Assembly (NCBI GenBank): GCA_022821545.1
Contig: JAJEDJ010000001.1
Location: 285,431 to 349,430 of the forward strand
Direction: 5' to 3'
DNA length: 64,000 nucleotides
Source: Caldilineaceae bacterium
GTDB lineage: Bacteria > Chloroflexota > Anaerolineae > Caldilineales > Caldilineaceae
Under the pieces are notes generated by a model. That model worked only from the letters and a program-made list of their open reading frames with translations, was not told the origin of the DNA and made no database searches. The position numbers and the translations under genes were made by a program. This document shows positions 9,484 to 17,269 of this stretch, piece by piece. Position 1 is the stretch's first letter. Each line of letters starts with the position of its first letter.

Positions 9484-9512
9484 TTGACGGCCAGAGATTA
9501 AGTCGCTATAGT
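9484..9512 (+). promoter_or_regulatory. promoter of the toxin-antitoxin pair
   Basis: TTGACG (9484-9489) and TATAGT (9507-9512) are separated by 17 bases, a near-consensus sigma-70 promoter. The antitoxin start lies about 38 bases past the -10, preceded by a GGGGAGGA ribosome-binding site. Confidence 0.6.
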
Positions 9513-9513
9513 C

Positions 9514-9530
9514 TCGTCAGAAAGTGACGA
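9514..9530. promoter_or_regulatory. inverted-repeat operator candidate
   Basis: TCGTCA and TGACGA form a perfect 6-bp inverted repeat with a 5-base spacer, directly downstream of the -10. Phd/YefM antitoxins bind such palindromes to repress their own operon. The half-site context AAGTGACGAA recurs at 9822-9831 over the toxin start codon. Confidence 0.45.
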
Positions 9531-9549
9531 AACAAGGGGAGGATGGGAA

Positions 9550-9834
9550 ATGTCAGCCAGAACGATGAGCAGCGACGAAGCAAGATCCAACTGGCGCCGA
9601 CTATTGGAGAGTGCGTTAGCTGGTGACAGCGATACAATTATCGAGCGCTACGGTCAGCCGGTTGGGGCACTGATACCCTTCGCCGATTACATCGCCGTCT
9701 TGGAAACTTTGGAGGAGCTGAGACTTGCCCGTCAAGCCATGCCGGCACTCGAGGAATGGCAGGCCGACCCGTCGACGGCCCGACCATGGCGGGATGTCTT
9801 CGCCGAACTGGGCGTAGAAGTAAGTGACGAATAG
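9550..9834 (+). CDS. Phd/YefM-type antitoxin
   Basis: A 94-residue acidic protein with the N-terminal Phd/YefM layout: a short segment with SDEARSNWRRLLE (about 8-20), then IIERYGQPVGALIPFADY (about 31-48), the beta-hairpin and helix of the DNA-binding dimer. The C-terminal half is the flexible toxin-binding part. It would neutralise the toxin encoded 11 bases overlapping downstream and repress the shared promoter. Ribosome-binding site GGGGAGGA precedes ATG 9550. The family match is by pattern. Confidence 0.75.
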   Translation: MSARTMSSDEARSNWRRLLESALAGDSDTIIERYGQPVGALIPFADYIAVLETLEELRLARQAMPALEEWQADPSTARPWRDVFAELGVEVSDE

Positions 9835-10105
9835 TCGCTGGTCCGTACTGCTACAACGGCGGGCTCAAAGAGCTATGCGCCGTTTTCCGCAGGATGTCCT
9901 GCTTCGTTTGACCAAGGCCTTTCAGGCGCTCGAGGAAGACCCATACGTAGGGAAGAAACTGGTCGACGTTCCACTATACAGTTATCGAGTCGGCGACCTG
10001 AGAATTGTCTACAGCTTGAAAGAGGACCGTCTGGTTGTTCTGGTATTGGATGTTGGTAATCGCGGGGACATCTACAGGCGGCTCGGACGACTGCACAGGG
10101 ACTAA
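9824..10105 (+). CDS. RelE/ParE-superfamily toxin
   Basis: A 93-residue basic protein beginning with GTG at 9824, overlapping the antitoxin stop by 11 bases, the usual translational coupling of type II toxin-antitoxin pairs. The core has the ParE/RelE fold pattern: AQRAMRRFP in helix 1, a helix ending EEDPYVGKKL, then strands YSYRVGDLRIVYSL and VVLVLDVGNRGDIYRR near the C-terminus. RelE members cleave ribosome-bound mRNA, while ParE members inhibit gyrase. The arginine in RVGDLRIVY and the C-terminal RGDIYRR favour the RelE-like branch, but I cannot separate them firmly. Confidence 0.8.
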   Translation: MTNSRWSVLLQRRAQRAMRRFPQDVLLRLTKAFQALEEDPYVGKKLVDVPLYSYRVGDLRIVYSLKEDRLVVLVLDVGNRGDIYRRLGRLHRD

Positions 10106-10161
10106 CTCTCAGTCTATCAATTGCGGCATGAGCCGTTCATCCAATGGCAGCGTCGATAATC

Positions 10162-10932
10162 CTACTGCGCCGTATACCCCCCATCCACAGGCCAGACGCT
10201 CGCCGTTACAAACGAGGCGTCGTCTGACGCCAGAAAGGCCACCACCGCCGCAACCTCCTCCGGCTGTCCCATTCGCCCCATCGGGTGCAGCCGTTTCATC
10301 TCCGCATGGACTTCCGGATTGCCGACAACGTTTTCCGTGAGCGGCGAATAGACGAACCCCGGCGCAACCGCATTTATGCGCACGCCCTCGACCGCAAAAC
10401 GCACACCCATCTCTTTGGTCATCTGCGCCACGGCCCCTTTGCTGTGCGGGTAGGCCGTAAAGCCGTCCGAAAACGGCAGCGAAGTCGGGTAGCCAACCAT
10501 GCTCATTACGGAGACCAGGTTGACAATCGTGCCGCGGCCGGCAGGTCGCATCGCTTCCAGCGCCGCGCACGACATCAGGAAGACACCCTTGGCGTTCACC
10601 TCCATCACCGCGTCCCAACGCTCTTCAAAATCGGCTTCCGGCGGCAGAGTTCGCGGGGTGATCCCTGCTGAATTGACGAGACAGTCGAGCCTGCTCCCGA
10701 GTGAGAGCGCCTTCGCCACGCTTGACTCCGCGTCCGCCCGTTTCGTTACATCACAGAGAACCGTATGCAGACTGCCGTGACAGTATTCCGAGGCCAGTTG
10801 CTCCAGCCCGGCGCCGTCAATGTCGCAGGCCAGCACAGTCGCCCCCTCCTCCAGAAAACGCTGTGTGCAGGCCCGCCCTATCCCGGACGCCGCTCCTGTG
10901 ATGATCGCAACTTTGTCGGTAAGGGTCATCAT
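10162..10932 (-). CDS. short-chain dehydrogenase/reductase
   Basis: A classical SDR of 256 residues. The nucleotide loop is TGAASGIGR (about 13-21). NSAG (about 88-91) supports the central sheet, and the catalytic tyrosine and lysine are in YPHSKG (about 162-167). The C-terminus GQPEEVAAVVAFLASDDASF is the usual family tail. D38 at the end of the second strand (ACDIDG) suggests NAD rather than NADP. The substrate is unknown. The gene stands alone: it converges with the toxin gene and lies 77 bases from the polyphosphate kinase gene on the same strand. The start shown is the first of two adjacent ATG codons; no clear ribosome-binding site is visible. Confidence 0.85.
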   Translation of the reverse strand: MMTLTDKVAIITGAASGIGRACTQRFLEEGATVLACDIDGAGLEQLASEYCHGSLHTVLCDVTKRADAESSVAKALSLGSRLDCLVNSAGITPRTLPPEADFEERWDAVMEVNAKGVFLMSCAALEAMRPAGRGTIVNLVSVMSMVGYPTSLPFSDGFTAYPHSKGAVAQMTKEMGVRFAVEGVRINAVAPGFVYSPLTENVVGNPEVHAEMKRLHPMGRMGQPEEVAAVVAFLASDDASFVTASVWPVDGGYTAQ

Positions 10933-11009
10933 TTTTGCGGAGGTTGGGAAACTCGGACGCTTCCAGTGCGCTGCGGATAGGGCAACGTCCGGTCTGCCGC
11001 GGCAATCGT

Positions 11010-11744
11010 TCAGCCCAACGCGGCTTCAATACTCTGGTTCACCGTCTCCAGAACCTTGATGCGGGCAAATCGTTTCTGTTCGGCGGCCACGATCGTCCAT
11101 GGCGCCATCACGGTATCGGTCCTTTCCACCATCTCCACGATTGCCTCATTGTACGCCTGACGTTTCTTGCGGTTCCGCCAGTCCTCGTCGGTGAGCTTCC
11201 ACTGACGCAACGGGTCCTCTGCCCGGCTTTCGAAGCGCTGCTTCTGTTCCTTCGAAGAGATGTGAAGGAAAAACTTGACCAGGATCATGCCGTCGGAAAC
11301 CAGGAGCGATTCCCAGTGACGGATCTCCTCATAGGCCCGCCGCCAGTCCGGAACGCTGGCAAAACCCTCCACCCGTTCCACAAGCACGCGCCCATACCAG
11401 GTACGGTCGAAAATGCACATGCCCCCCCTGCCGGGAACGGCCGGCCAGAAGCGCCAGAGGAAATGGTGCCTCTTCTCGCGGTCATTCGGCGCCTGGTACT
11501 GGAAAACCGAGAAGTGGCGCGGATCCAAGGGCGCAGTCAGCCGGCGGATGCAGCCGCCTTTCCCCGCCGCGTCCCAACCTTCGAAAAGAATCAGGAGAGG
11601 AGGACCCAGCTTGCCGCCGATCTGCCCTCCCAGCTTCAAGCGTAGTGACAGGAACTCCTGCTGGCGTTCGGCCAGAAGTTCCTCGTACTCCTTTCGCTTC
11701 AGGCGCTGACTCAGATCAACATGATTCAGGATCGAATGTTCCAT
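11010..11744 (-). CDS. ppk2: polyphosphate kinase 2 family protein
   Basis: A 244-residue cytoplasmic phosphotransferase with the PPK2 fold. The Walker A loop is GWDAAGKGG near residues 56-64, and the Walker B/lid segment is FDRTWYGR near 115-122. The intervening QYQAPNDREKRHHFLWRFW region matches the polyphosphate-binding lid of single-domain PPK2 enzymes. The family moves phosphate between inorganic polyphosphate and nucleoside mono- or diphosphates. Whether it prefers AMP, ADP or GDP cannot be told here. Neighbours give no further clue. Confidence 0.88.
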   Translation of the reverse strand: MEHSILNHVDLSQRLKRKEYEELLAERQQEFLSLRLKLGGQIGGKLGPPLLILFEGWDAAGKGGCIRRLTAPLDPRHFSVFQYQAPNDREKRHHFLWRFWPAVPGRGGMCIFDRTWYGRVLVERVEGFASVPDWRRAYEEIRHWESLLVSDGMILVKFFLHISSKEQKQRFESRAEDPLRQWKLTDEDWRNRKKRQAYNEAIVEMVERTDTVMAPWTIVAAEQKRFARIKVLETVNQSIEAALG

Positions 11745-11805
11745 TCCTCGGTGCCCTACCTTTCAATTCCGAAATTTTGGAGAGAGGAGAAAGTTTCGCC
11801 GCCTT

Positions 11806-11838
11806 GGCGATTACTAGGCGATTACCAGGCGATTACAA
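11806..11838. repeat. 11-bp tandem repeat, three copies, over a stop codon
   Basis: Three units GGCGATTACTA, GGCGATTACCA and GGCGATTACAA lie at 11806-11816, 11817-11827 and 11828-11838. The stop codon of the minus-strand mycoredoxin-like gene (11833-11835) is inside the third unit. Confidence 0.9.
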
Positions 11839-12099
11839 TTGGGAAAGTTTTGCCATCAACACGGTCGTGGAGGGCTCGGTCAACACATCGCCGTCGGGAA
11901 AGACAATTGTCGGCACAGACATGTTGCCCTTGTTGAGCATGACCACCAGTTCTCTGGCCTCTTCATCGCCCTCGATGTCGATCTCTTCGAATTCGACGCC
12001 GTTGCCCCGCATCACCGACTTCGCTCGCCAGCAATCCGGGCACCAGCCAGTGGTGTACATTTTGATCTGGTTGCCGTTTCCGTTTACGCTATTGGCCAT
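11833..12099 (-). CDS. mycoredoxin-like glutaredoxin
   Basis: I place the start at ATG 12099 because AGGAG lies just upstream; a longer in-frame reading to 12261 adds a Cys/Arg-rich extension without family likeness. The 88-residue product is a single thioredoxin-fold domain with active site WCPDC at C20-C23, and the cis-proline loop SVPTIVFPDG at about 61-70. The TTGWCPDC context resembles mycoredoxins and NrdH-type glutaredoxins of Actinobacteria and Chloroflexota, which reduce disulfides or mixed thiol adducts. No thiol-biosynthesis gene is nearby. Confidence 0.85.
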   Translation of the reverse strand: MANSVNGNGNQIKMYTTGWCPDCWRAKSVMRGNGVEFEEIDIEGDEEARELVVMLNKGNMSVPTIVFPDGDVLTEPSTTVLMAKLSQL

Positions 12100-12261
12100 T
12101 CTATTCTCCTGTTGTGCGAATCGGACTGGATCGCGGCATTGCAGGGCCTTCCTGAACCGAATCATGCCGGACTGTCTGCTAAGCCGTCTTCCGGCAGTGA
12201 TACGCGAGTATACCGCAGATATGGATTCTGTTAAAGTGCAGCGGAATCCAATCCTTTTCAC

Positions 12262-12344
12262 CAGGAGTCTCGTGCCGGCTCGGGCATACTCCGTGAAAGT
12301 CCCGAATGCCGCTGTAATCCGTCTACATAGAGGACGATACCATC
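12262..12344 (+). other. possible structured leader upstream of the FAD/Fe-S dehydrogenase
   Basis: The 5' leader of the gene at 12345 contains CCAGGAGTCTCGTGCC (12271-12286), then CCGTGAAAGTCC (12291-12302) and CCGCTGTAAT (12309-12318). By eye these resemble fragments of the cobalamin riboswitch core and B12 box, but they are not in the standard order. CGGG and CCCG around 12281-12304 could form a short stem. A real riboswitch is not shown. Confidence 0.2.
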
Positions 12345-15300
12345 ATGACGCAGTACACGCTGCCACAGAGTCCGGCCGCTTTGCCGTCCGCTTCTTTTGT
12401 TGCTTCTTCCCAGGAGACGCAGGAGCTGGTCCATGAGTTAGAGCAGGTTGTCGAGGGCGAGGTGCGCTTCGATGGTTACAGCCGCATGCTCTACAGCACG
12501 GACGCAAGCCAGTATCAGATCCAACCTTTGGGCGTCGTTATTCCCCGGTCGGAAGATGACGTGCAGGCGGCCGTGGAGCTTGCCGCGCGCCGCGGCGTCC
12601 CCTTACTGCCAAGGGGCGGCGGCAGCTCACTGGCAGGCCAGTGCGTAGGCCCCGGGCTGGTCATCGACACGACCAAATATATGGACCGCATCCTGGCAGT
12701 GGACGAGGAAGCCGGCGCCGTCACCGTCCAGTCAGGAGTTTCCATAGGAATCCTCAACCAGACGCTGGCCCCCCTCGGCCTGATGCTGGGGCCGGACCCT
12801 GCGAGCGCGGACCGCGCTTCGGTCGGCGGCTCAATCGGCAACAATGCTACCGGCAGCCACAGCATCCTATACGGTATGATGGCCGACAATTTGCTGGAGA
12901 CCAACGTCGTACTCAGCGACGGCTCGACGGCCCGCTTCGGACCTGTCGCCTCTACAGAGTTGGAAAGTCGCGGCCGCGGCGACTCCCTCGAATCACGGTT
13001 ATATCGCGAAGTTCCCACTATCGTGCGCGCTCAGCTTGAGCAGATTCTTGAACGCTGGCCGCGTCACTGGCGCCGGGTCTCGGGGTACGGCCTCGACCGC
13101 GTCCTGCACGCACTGCTCCAGAACGAAGCAGCGACCGGCGGCGATAGTCTTGGTGGCAGCCGCAGTAGTGAGCGCGCCGCTCTCCTGCGCGCCCGGCTGG
13201 GGTTTGACAAACTCTACCGCTCCGAATACTGTGACACCTCCCAGATCGACCGCTTTAACCTCAGCCAGCTTCTCGCCGGCAGCGAAGGCACACTCGCGAC
13301 AGTTACCAGCGCAACCCTGAAACTGGTTCCCAAACCTGAAAGGACCGCTCTCGCCGTCGTCCACTTCGACCGCCTTGTCGACGCCTGCGCCGCCATTCCC
13401 GATATCCTGGAAACGAGCCCCAGCGCATCCGAGCTGCTGGACAAGCACCTGATCGATCTCGCCCGCGAACAGCCGGAGTGGGCGAAGCGGCTCCACTTTG
13501 TCGTCGGAGACCCGGAGGCGGTGCTGCTGACCGAATTCTACGGCGCCGAAGAGCGCGAACTCGCCGCCAAACTGGATGGGCTGGAGCGCCACCTGCAAGC
13601 GAGGGGGTGGCGAAGTACCGTCGTCAAGCTGCTGGATCCGGCCCGGCAGAAGGATGTGTGGGATGTGCGCAAGGCCGGCCTCAACATTCTGATGGGCCGC
13701 CGCGGCGATTACAAGCCGGTGCCGGGAATCGAAGACGTGTCCGTACCCCAGGAGAAACTTGCCGACTACCTGCAGAAGATACTGGACTTCTGCGGAGAGC
13801 AGGAGGACGTGCCGGGTATCGCGGTCTACGCTCACGCTTCCGCCGGCTGCCTGCACGTACGGCCGCTACTGAATCTCAAGAACCGGACAGGCATCGACAC
13901 ACTGCGTACCGTCGGCGAGCACGCTTGTGATCTCGCCGTCAGTTTCGGCGGCGCCATGAGCGGTGAACATGGAGACGGTCTGGCCCGCAGCTATCTCCAT
14001 CCCCGCCTGTTCGGCCCGGAACTGTACGGCGCGATGCGCCAGGTGAAAGAGGTCTTCGACCCAGACGGCCGCATGAACCCGGGCAAGATCATCGACGCGC
14101 CGCCTTCTACGGAAAATCTGCGCTTCGGCGAGGCGTACGAAACAGTCCAGCTGCGAACCGTTTTCGACTGGAGCAGCGATTTCGGCTACGCCGGCGCGGT
14201 CGAAATGTGCAATGGCGCCGGCGTCTGTCGGAAACTCGGCGCCGGCACAATGTGTCCGAGCTACATTGCCACCAAAGATGAGAAGGACACCACTCGCGGC
14301 CGCGCCAATGCCCTGCGAAACGCGATGGCCGGGCGCATTCCTCGCGAGGAGCTGTTCTCACCCCAGATGTATGAGGTAATGGACCTGTGCATTGGCTGCA
14401 AAGCCTGCAAAAGTGAGTGCCCTTCGGCTGTGGACATGGCGCGCATCAAAGCAGAGTACCTGGTGCATTACTACGACCGCAACGGTCTGCCCCTATTCAA
14501 CCGGCTGATGGGACTGTTGCCCACATTGAACCGGTTGCTGTTTCGATTTGGCCGGCCCCTGATACCACTTGTCAACTGGGGACTGAAGGCAGCGCCGGTG
14601 AAAGCGGCCCTGGCAGGGATCGGCATCGACCGGCGCCGGAACCTGCCTGCCTATGCCCGGCAGCCTCTGTCGGACTGGTTTGCCCGCCGCGCCCCGGCCG
14701 CGAGGACAAACGCCTCGAACGGGAAGAACCCAGCTAGGGTCATTCTCTTCCATGACACCTGGGCCGAGTACAACCATCCGGAGATCGGCCAGGCCGCAGT
14801 ACAGGTCCTGGAGGCGGCCGGTTATGACGTGCGCCTGGCAACGGGGCGCGCCTGCTGTGGACGGCCGCTCATCACCGGCGGCCAGGCCAACAAGGTACGG
14901 GGATGGGTCGACAGAAACGTGGGGTTGCTCGCTCCTTTCGCGCGCCAGGGTCTACCAATCGTCGGCCTGGAGCCCAGCTGCATCCTCACGCTGCGGGACG
15001 AGTATTTGGAGCTTGCCAGCGACCGTGAGAGCGCGCAGATCGTCGCCGAACACGCCTTGACATTCGACGAATTCATCGCCCGTGAGACTGCTGCCCAGGA
15101 GGAGAACAAGAACGGAAGAGAAGAAGGAAGAAACGGTCCGGTTTCCGGCTTCTTCGGTATCTGGCGCGACGAGCCGGGTACGGCCTGTCTCCACGGTCAC
15201 TGTCACCAGAAAGCGCTGATCGGTAACGAGGCCAGCGTGGCGGCGCTGCGCGCGGCCGGTTACGACGTGCGGGTTATCGACAGCGGATGCTGCGGAATGG

Positions 15301-15500
15301 CGGGAGATTTCGGCTATGGGCAAGGGCATTACGAGGTAAGCCGGGACATCGGCGAGGAACGACTTTTTCCGGCCGTACGCGAGTTGCCCGCCGACTCTTT
15401 GCTTGTCGCCAGCGGTACCAGTTGCCGCGACCAGATAGAACAGTTTGCCGGTAGAGCGCCGCTACACATGGCTCAAGTACTGGCAAAAGCGCTGAAGTAA
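12345..15500 (+). CDS. FAD-linked plus Fe-S 2-hydroxyacid dehydrogenase (YdiJ/DLD-like fusion)
   Basis: A 1051-residue fusion. Residues about 45-290 are a PCMH-type FAD domain (PRGGGSSLAG near 87, VGGSIGNNATGSHSILYG near 164). About 290-590 is the vanillyl-alcohol-oxidase-type cap, ending HASAGCLHVRP, MSGEHGDG and MNPGKI. The C-terminal part carries a CxxxxxC...CP segment (CNGAGVC, GTMCPSY), a CIGCKACKSECP cluster motif, and two CCG-type motifs (CCGRPLITGG, CCGMAGDFGY) of GlpC/GlcF-like Fe-S oxidoreductases. Such fusions oxidise D-lactate or D-2-hydroxyglutarate and pass electrons to the quinone pool or another acceptor. The gene converges on a hydroxyacid-oxoacid transhydrogenase gene, which favours D-2-hydroxyglutarate, but that is inference. 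Confidence 0.85.
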   Translation: MTQYTLPQSPAALPSASFVASSQETQELVHELEQVVEGEVRFDGYSRMLYSTDASQYQIQPLGVVIPRSEDDVQAAVELAARRGVPLLPRGGGSSLAGQCVGPGLVIDTTKYMDRILAVDEEAGAVTVQSGVSIGILNQTLAPLGLMLGPDPASADRASVGGSIGNNATGSHSILYGMMADNLLETNVVLSDGSTARFGPVASTELESRGRGDSLESRLYREVPTIVRAQLEQILERWPRHWRRVSGYGLDRVLHALLQNEAATGGDSLGGSRSSERAALLRARLGFDKLYRSEYCDTSQIDRFNLSQLLAGSEGTLATVTSATLKLVPKPERTALAVVHFDRLVDACAAIPDILETSPSASELLDKHLIDLAREQPEWAKRLHFVVGDPEAVLLTEFYGAEERELAAKLDGLERHLQARGWRSTVVKLLDPARQKDVWDVRKAGLNILMGRRGDYKPVPGIEDVSVPQEKLADYLQKILDFCGEQEDVPGIAVYAHASAGCLHVRPLLNLKNRTGIDTLRTVGEHACDLAVSFGGAMSGEHGDGLARSYLHPRLFGPELYGAMRQVKEVFDPDGRMNPGKIIDAPPSTENLRFGEAYETVQLRTVFDWSSDFGYAGAVEMCNGAGVCRKLGAGTMCPSYIATKDEKDTTRGRANALRNAMAGRIPREELFSPQMYEVMDLCIGCKACKSECPSAVDMARIKAEYLVHYYDRNGLPLFNRLMGLLPTLNRLLFRFGRPLIPLVNWGLKAAPVKAALAGIGIDRRRNLPAYARQPLSDWFARRAPAARTNASNGKNPARVILFHDTWAEYNHPEIGQAAVQVLEAAGYDVRLATGRACCGRPLITGGQANKVRGWVDRNVGLLAPFARQGLPIVGLEPSCILTLRDEYLELASDRESAQIVAEHALTFDEFIARETAAQEENKNGREEGRNGPVSGFFGIWRDEPGTACLHGHCHQKALIGNEASVAALRAAGYDVRVIDSGCCGMAGDFGYGQGHYEVSRDIGEERLFPAVRELPADSLLVASGTSCRDQIEQFAGRAPLHMAQVLAKALK

Positions 15501-15593
15501 GAGCCGCCTCCGCTGCGGACGCCTCGTCGCATCTCGCCCCGTGGCGGACTGCGGCCCCTGAGCGCACCTTCTGCGAAACCGCGCTGGCTACCC

Positions 15594-15623
15594 CCAAATT
15601 ACCAGTACCCAAGTTACCAGTAC
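15594..15623. repeat. 15-bp direct repeat, two copies, over a stop codon
   Basis: CCAAATTACCAGTAC (15594-15608) and CCAAGTTACCAGTAC (15609-15623) are adjacent copies with one mismatch. The stop codon of the minus-strand transhydrogenase gene (15614-15616) is in the second copy. Confidence 0.85.
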
Positions 15624-16888
15624 TTCATCGCGTCCCGGAACAGGGCCTCCAGATCGGGTGCCGCCGCCGGTCGCGGCGAGAGCTTCGTCACCCGGTGCTG
15701 CGGCAGAGTTCCCTCCACCAACGCCGGAATATCGTCCTCGGTAAAACCGATTGCCCCGAGACCGTTCGGGACACCGGTCTTCTGCATCAGACTGATGATC
15801 GCCCCTGCCAGCAGCTCTCCCGCATCTCCGGCGGCCGCGCCGGTCGTGTCAACACCCATGAGCCGCGCCGCGTACAGGTGCTTCTCAGGATTTGTCGGCG
15901 CGGTAAAGCGAAAAACGGCCGGCGCGTTGAGGATGACCGCCATCCCGTGCGGAATGATGGGGTGATCGGGCGGGTACCCCGGCGGTCTATAGTCCCGGAC
16001 CATACCGCTGACCGGATAGCTCATGCCGTGGGGCAGATGGACGCCTGCGTTGCCGAATCCGATGCCGGCATAGGCGGCCGCAAGAAGCATTGCGCTGCGG
16101 GCATCGTCATCCTCCGTGTCCTGGATCGCGCGCACAATGTTCGCCGAGACCATTTCAATCGCTTTGGTCGCCCAGATGTCGCTGATTGGGTTGGCCCCCT
16201 GGTAGGCGGGCCTCAATGCGGGCGAATCGGGCGCGAGGCGGCTGTCGTAGGGCAGGGCGGTCAGCGACTCCAGTGCATGGCTCAAGACGTCCAGCCCCGT
16301 ACTGGCGACGGCCATCTGGGGCAGCGTCCGCGTATTGTGGGGATCGAGGACGCCGATTTGAGGCCGCAATGCCCTGTGGGCGATACCGGTCTTTACGTGC
16401 ATATCCGTAAGATCGCAGATGGCGACGCCTGTTGTCTCACTGCCGGTGCCGGCCGTCGTAGGCACGGCAATGTGCGGTCGCAGCGCGCCGGGAACCGGGA
16501 CCCCTTTGCCAATGGGGGGATTGACGTAGTCCAGAAAGCTGGCCGGGTAGGTGGCGTAGAGATTTGCCGCCTTTGCCGTATCGATAGTCGAGCCGCCTCC
16601 TACCGAGAGATAGCCTTCAAAGTTGCCTGCGCGGGCAAACTCGATGGCGTGCAAGAAGGAAACGTCGGTCGGCTCGACGCGAACCTGGTCGTACAGGACT
16701 GCATCGATGCCCTCCGCCCGTAGGGCCGCCATCGCGATCGCCACCGGCTCGCCGCCGGCCAATCTGGGATCGGTGACTACCATCACCCGATTTGCGCCGA
16801 GCTTTTTCATGTCAAAACCGACTTCGCGGGTTACGCCCGGCCCGTACTTGATGCTGGACGTGTCCATCGTAAACGCGCTTTCTTTCAT
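15614..16888 (-). CDS. iron-containing alcohol dehydrogenase, hydroxyacid-oxoacid transhydrogenase type
   Basis: I choose ATG 16888 (424 residues) because GGAAGGAG lies upstream; the frame stays open to 17020 without family likeness. The N-terminal Rossmann part contains GGGSTIDTAKAANL. The following FLDYVNPPIGKG, PTTAGTGSETTGVAI and PAYQGANPISDIWA segments match the ADHFE1 (HOT) branch rather than ordinary Fe-alcohol dehydrogenases. Metal-ligand histidines fall in LSHALES and the later HLPHGMSYPV and HPIIPHGMAV. HOT enzymes convert 4-hydroxybutyrate plus 2-oxoglutarate to succinate semialdehyde plus D-2-hydroxyglutarate without net NAD(H). The convergent neighbour could reoxidise D-2-hydroxyglutarate. 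Confidence 0.85.
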   Translation of the reverse strand: MKESAFTMDTSSIKYGPGVTREVGFDMKKLGANRVMVVTDPRLAGGEPVAIAMAALRAEGIDAVLYDQVRVEPTDVSFLHAIEFARAGNFEGYLSVGGGSTIDTAKAANLYATYPASFLDYVNPPIGKGVPVPGALRPHIAVPTTAGTGSETTGVAICDLTDMHVKTGIAHRALRPQIGVLDPHNTRTLPQMAVASTGLDVLSHALESLTALPYDSRLAPDSPALRPAYQGANPISDIWATKAIEMVSANIVRAIQDTEDDDARSAMLLAAAYAGIGFGNAGVHLPHGMSYPVSGMVRDYRPPGYPPDHPIIPHGMAVILNAPAVFRFTAPTNPEKHLYAARLMGVDTTGAAAGDAGELLAGAIISLMQKTGVPNGLGAIGFTEDDIPALVEGTLPQHRVTKLSPRPAAAPDLEALFRDAMKYW

Positions 16889-17105
16889 CCTGCTGGTTTC
16901 TCCTTCCTGGGAGTCGAAACGGGCCGGACCGCCGCTCCGGGCACGAAGTTCTGCCAAATCAGAGCTCTCCTTGTATGGAATCAGTCCTTGTGCAGGAACA
17001 GATTGCAGCCGCCTGTTCAAGGGGACCCGGACGTCAAGTTACTCCAAAGAATAACATTGCAGACCCCGCCAGCGAAAAAGGTCGACGCCCCTGGTCCGAC
17101 GCTGT

Positions 17106-17134
17106 TTGAATGTTTTTTGTGCGCGGGGTATACT
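17106..17134 (+). promoter_or_regulatory. candidate promoter of the 17-27 kb catabolic run
   Basis: TTGAAT (17106-17111) and TATACT (17129-17134) are 17 bases apart. It would give a leader of about 130 bases to the Ldh_2 gene. Confidence 0.45.
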
Positions 17135-17210
17135 TTTCAGTACGCGACGGATGGGTCCCGCCGGCTGCTCCAACAGTGTATTTCCACCGACGCGTGCGCC
17201 TGGATCCGCC

Positions 17211-17240
17211 TTGAGGCGCGACTGTCCCCTTTGCTACAAT
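17211..17240 (+). promoter_or_regulatory. second candidate promoter of the catabolic run
   Basis: TTGAGG (17211-17216) and TACAAT (17235-17240) are 18 bases apart, ending about 30 bases before the Ldh_2 start codon. Confidence 0.35.
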
Positions 17241-17269
17241 TAGATTACCAGACAGAGGAACCAGCGCTA

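Larger units (their letters stand above)
16889..17269. other. divergent intergenic region
   Basis: The 381 bases between the transhydrogenase start (minus) and the Ldh_2 start (plus) contain two plus-strand promoter candidates (17106-17134 and 17211-17240) and no supported gene. Reading frames that extend both neighbours into this region have no recognisable protein features. Confidence 0.6.

Noticed and set aside
16889..17020. N-terminal extension of the transhydrogenase
   Set aside because: A good ribosome-binding site precedes ATG 16888, and the extra 44 residues do not resemble the family.
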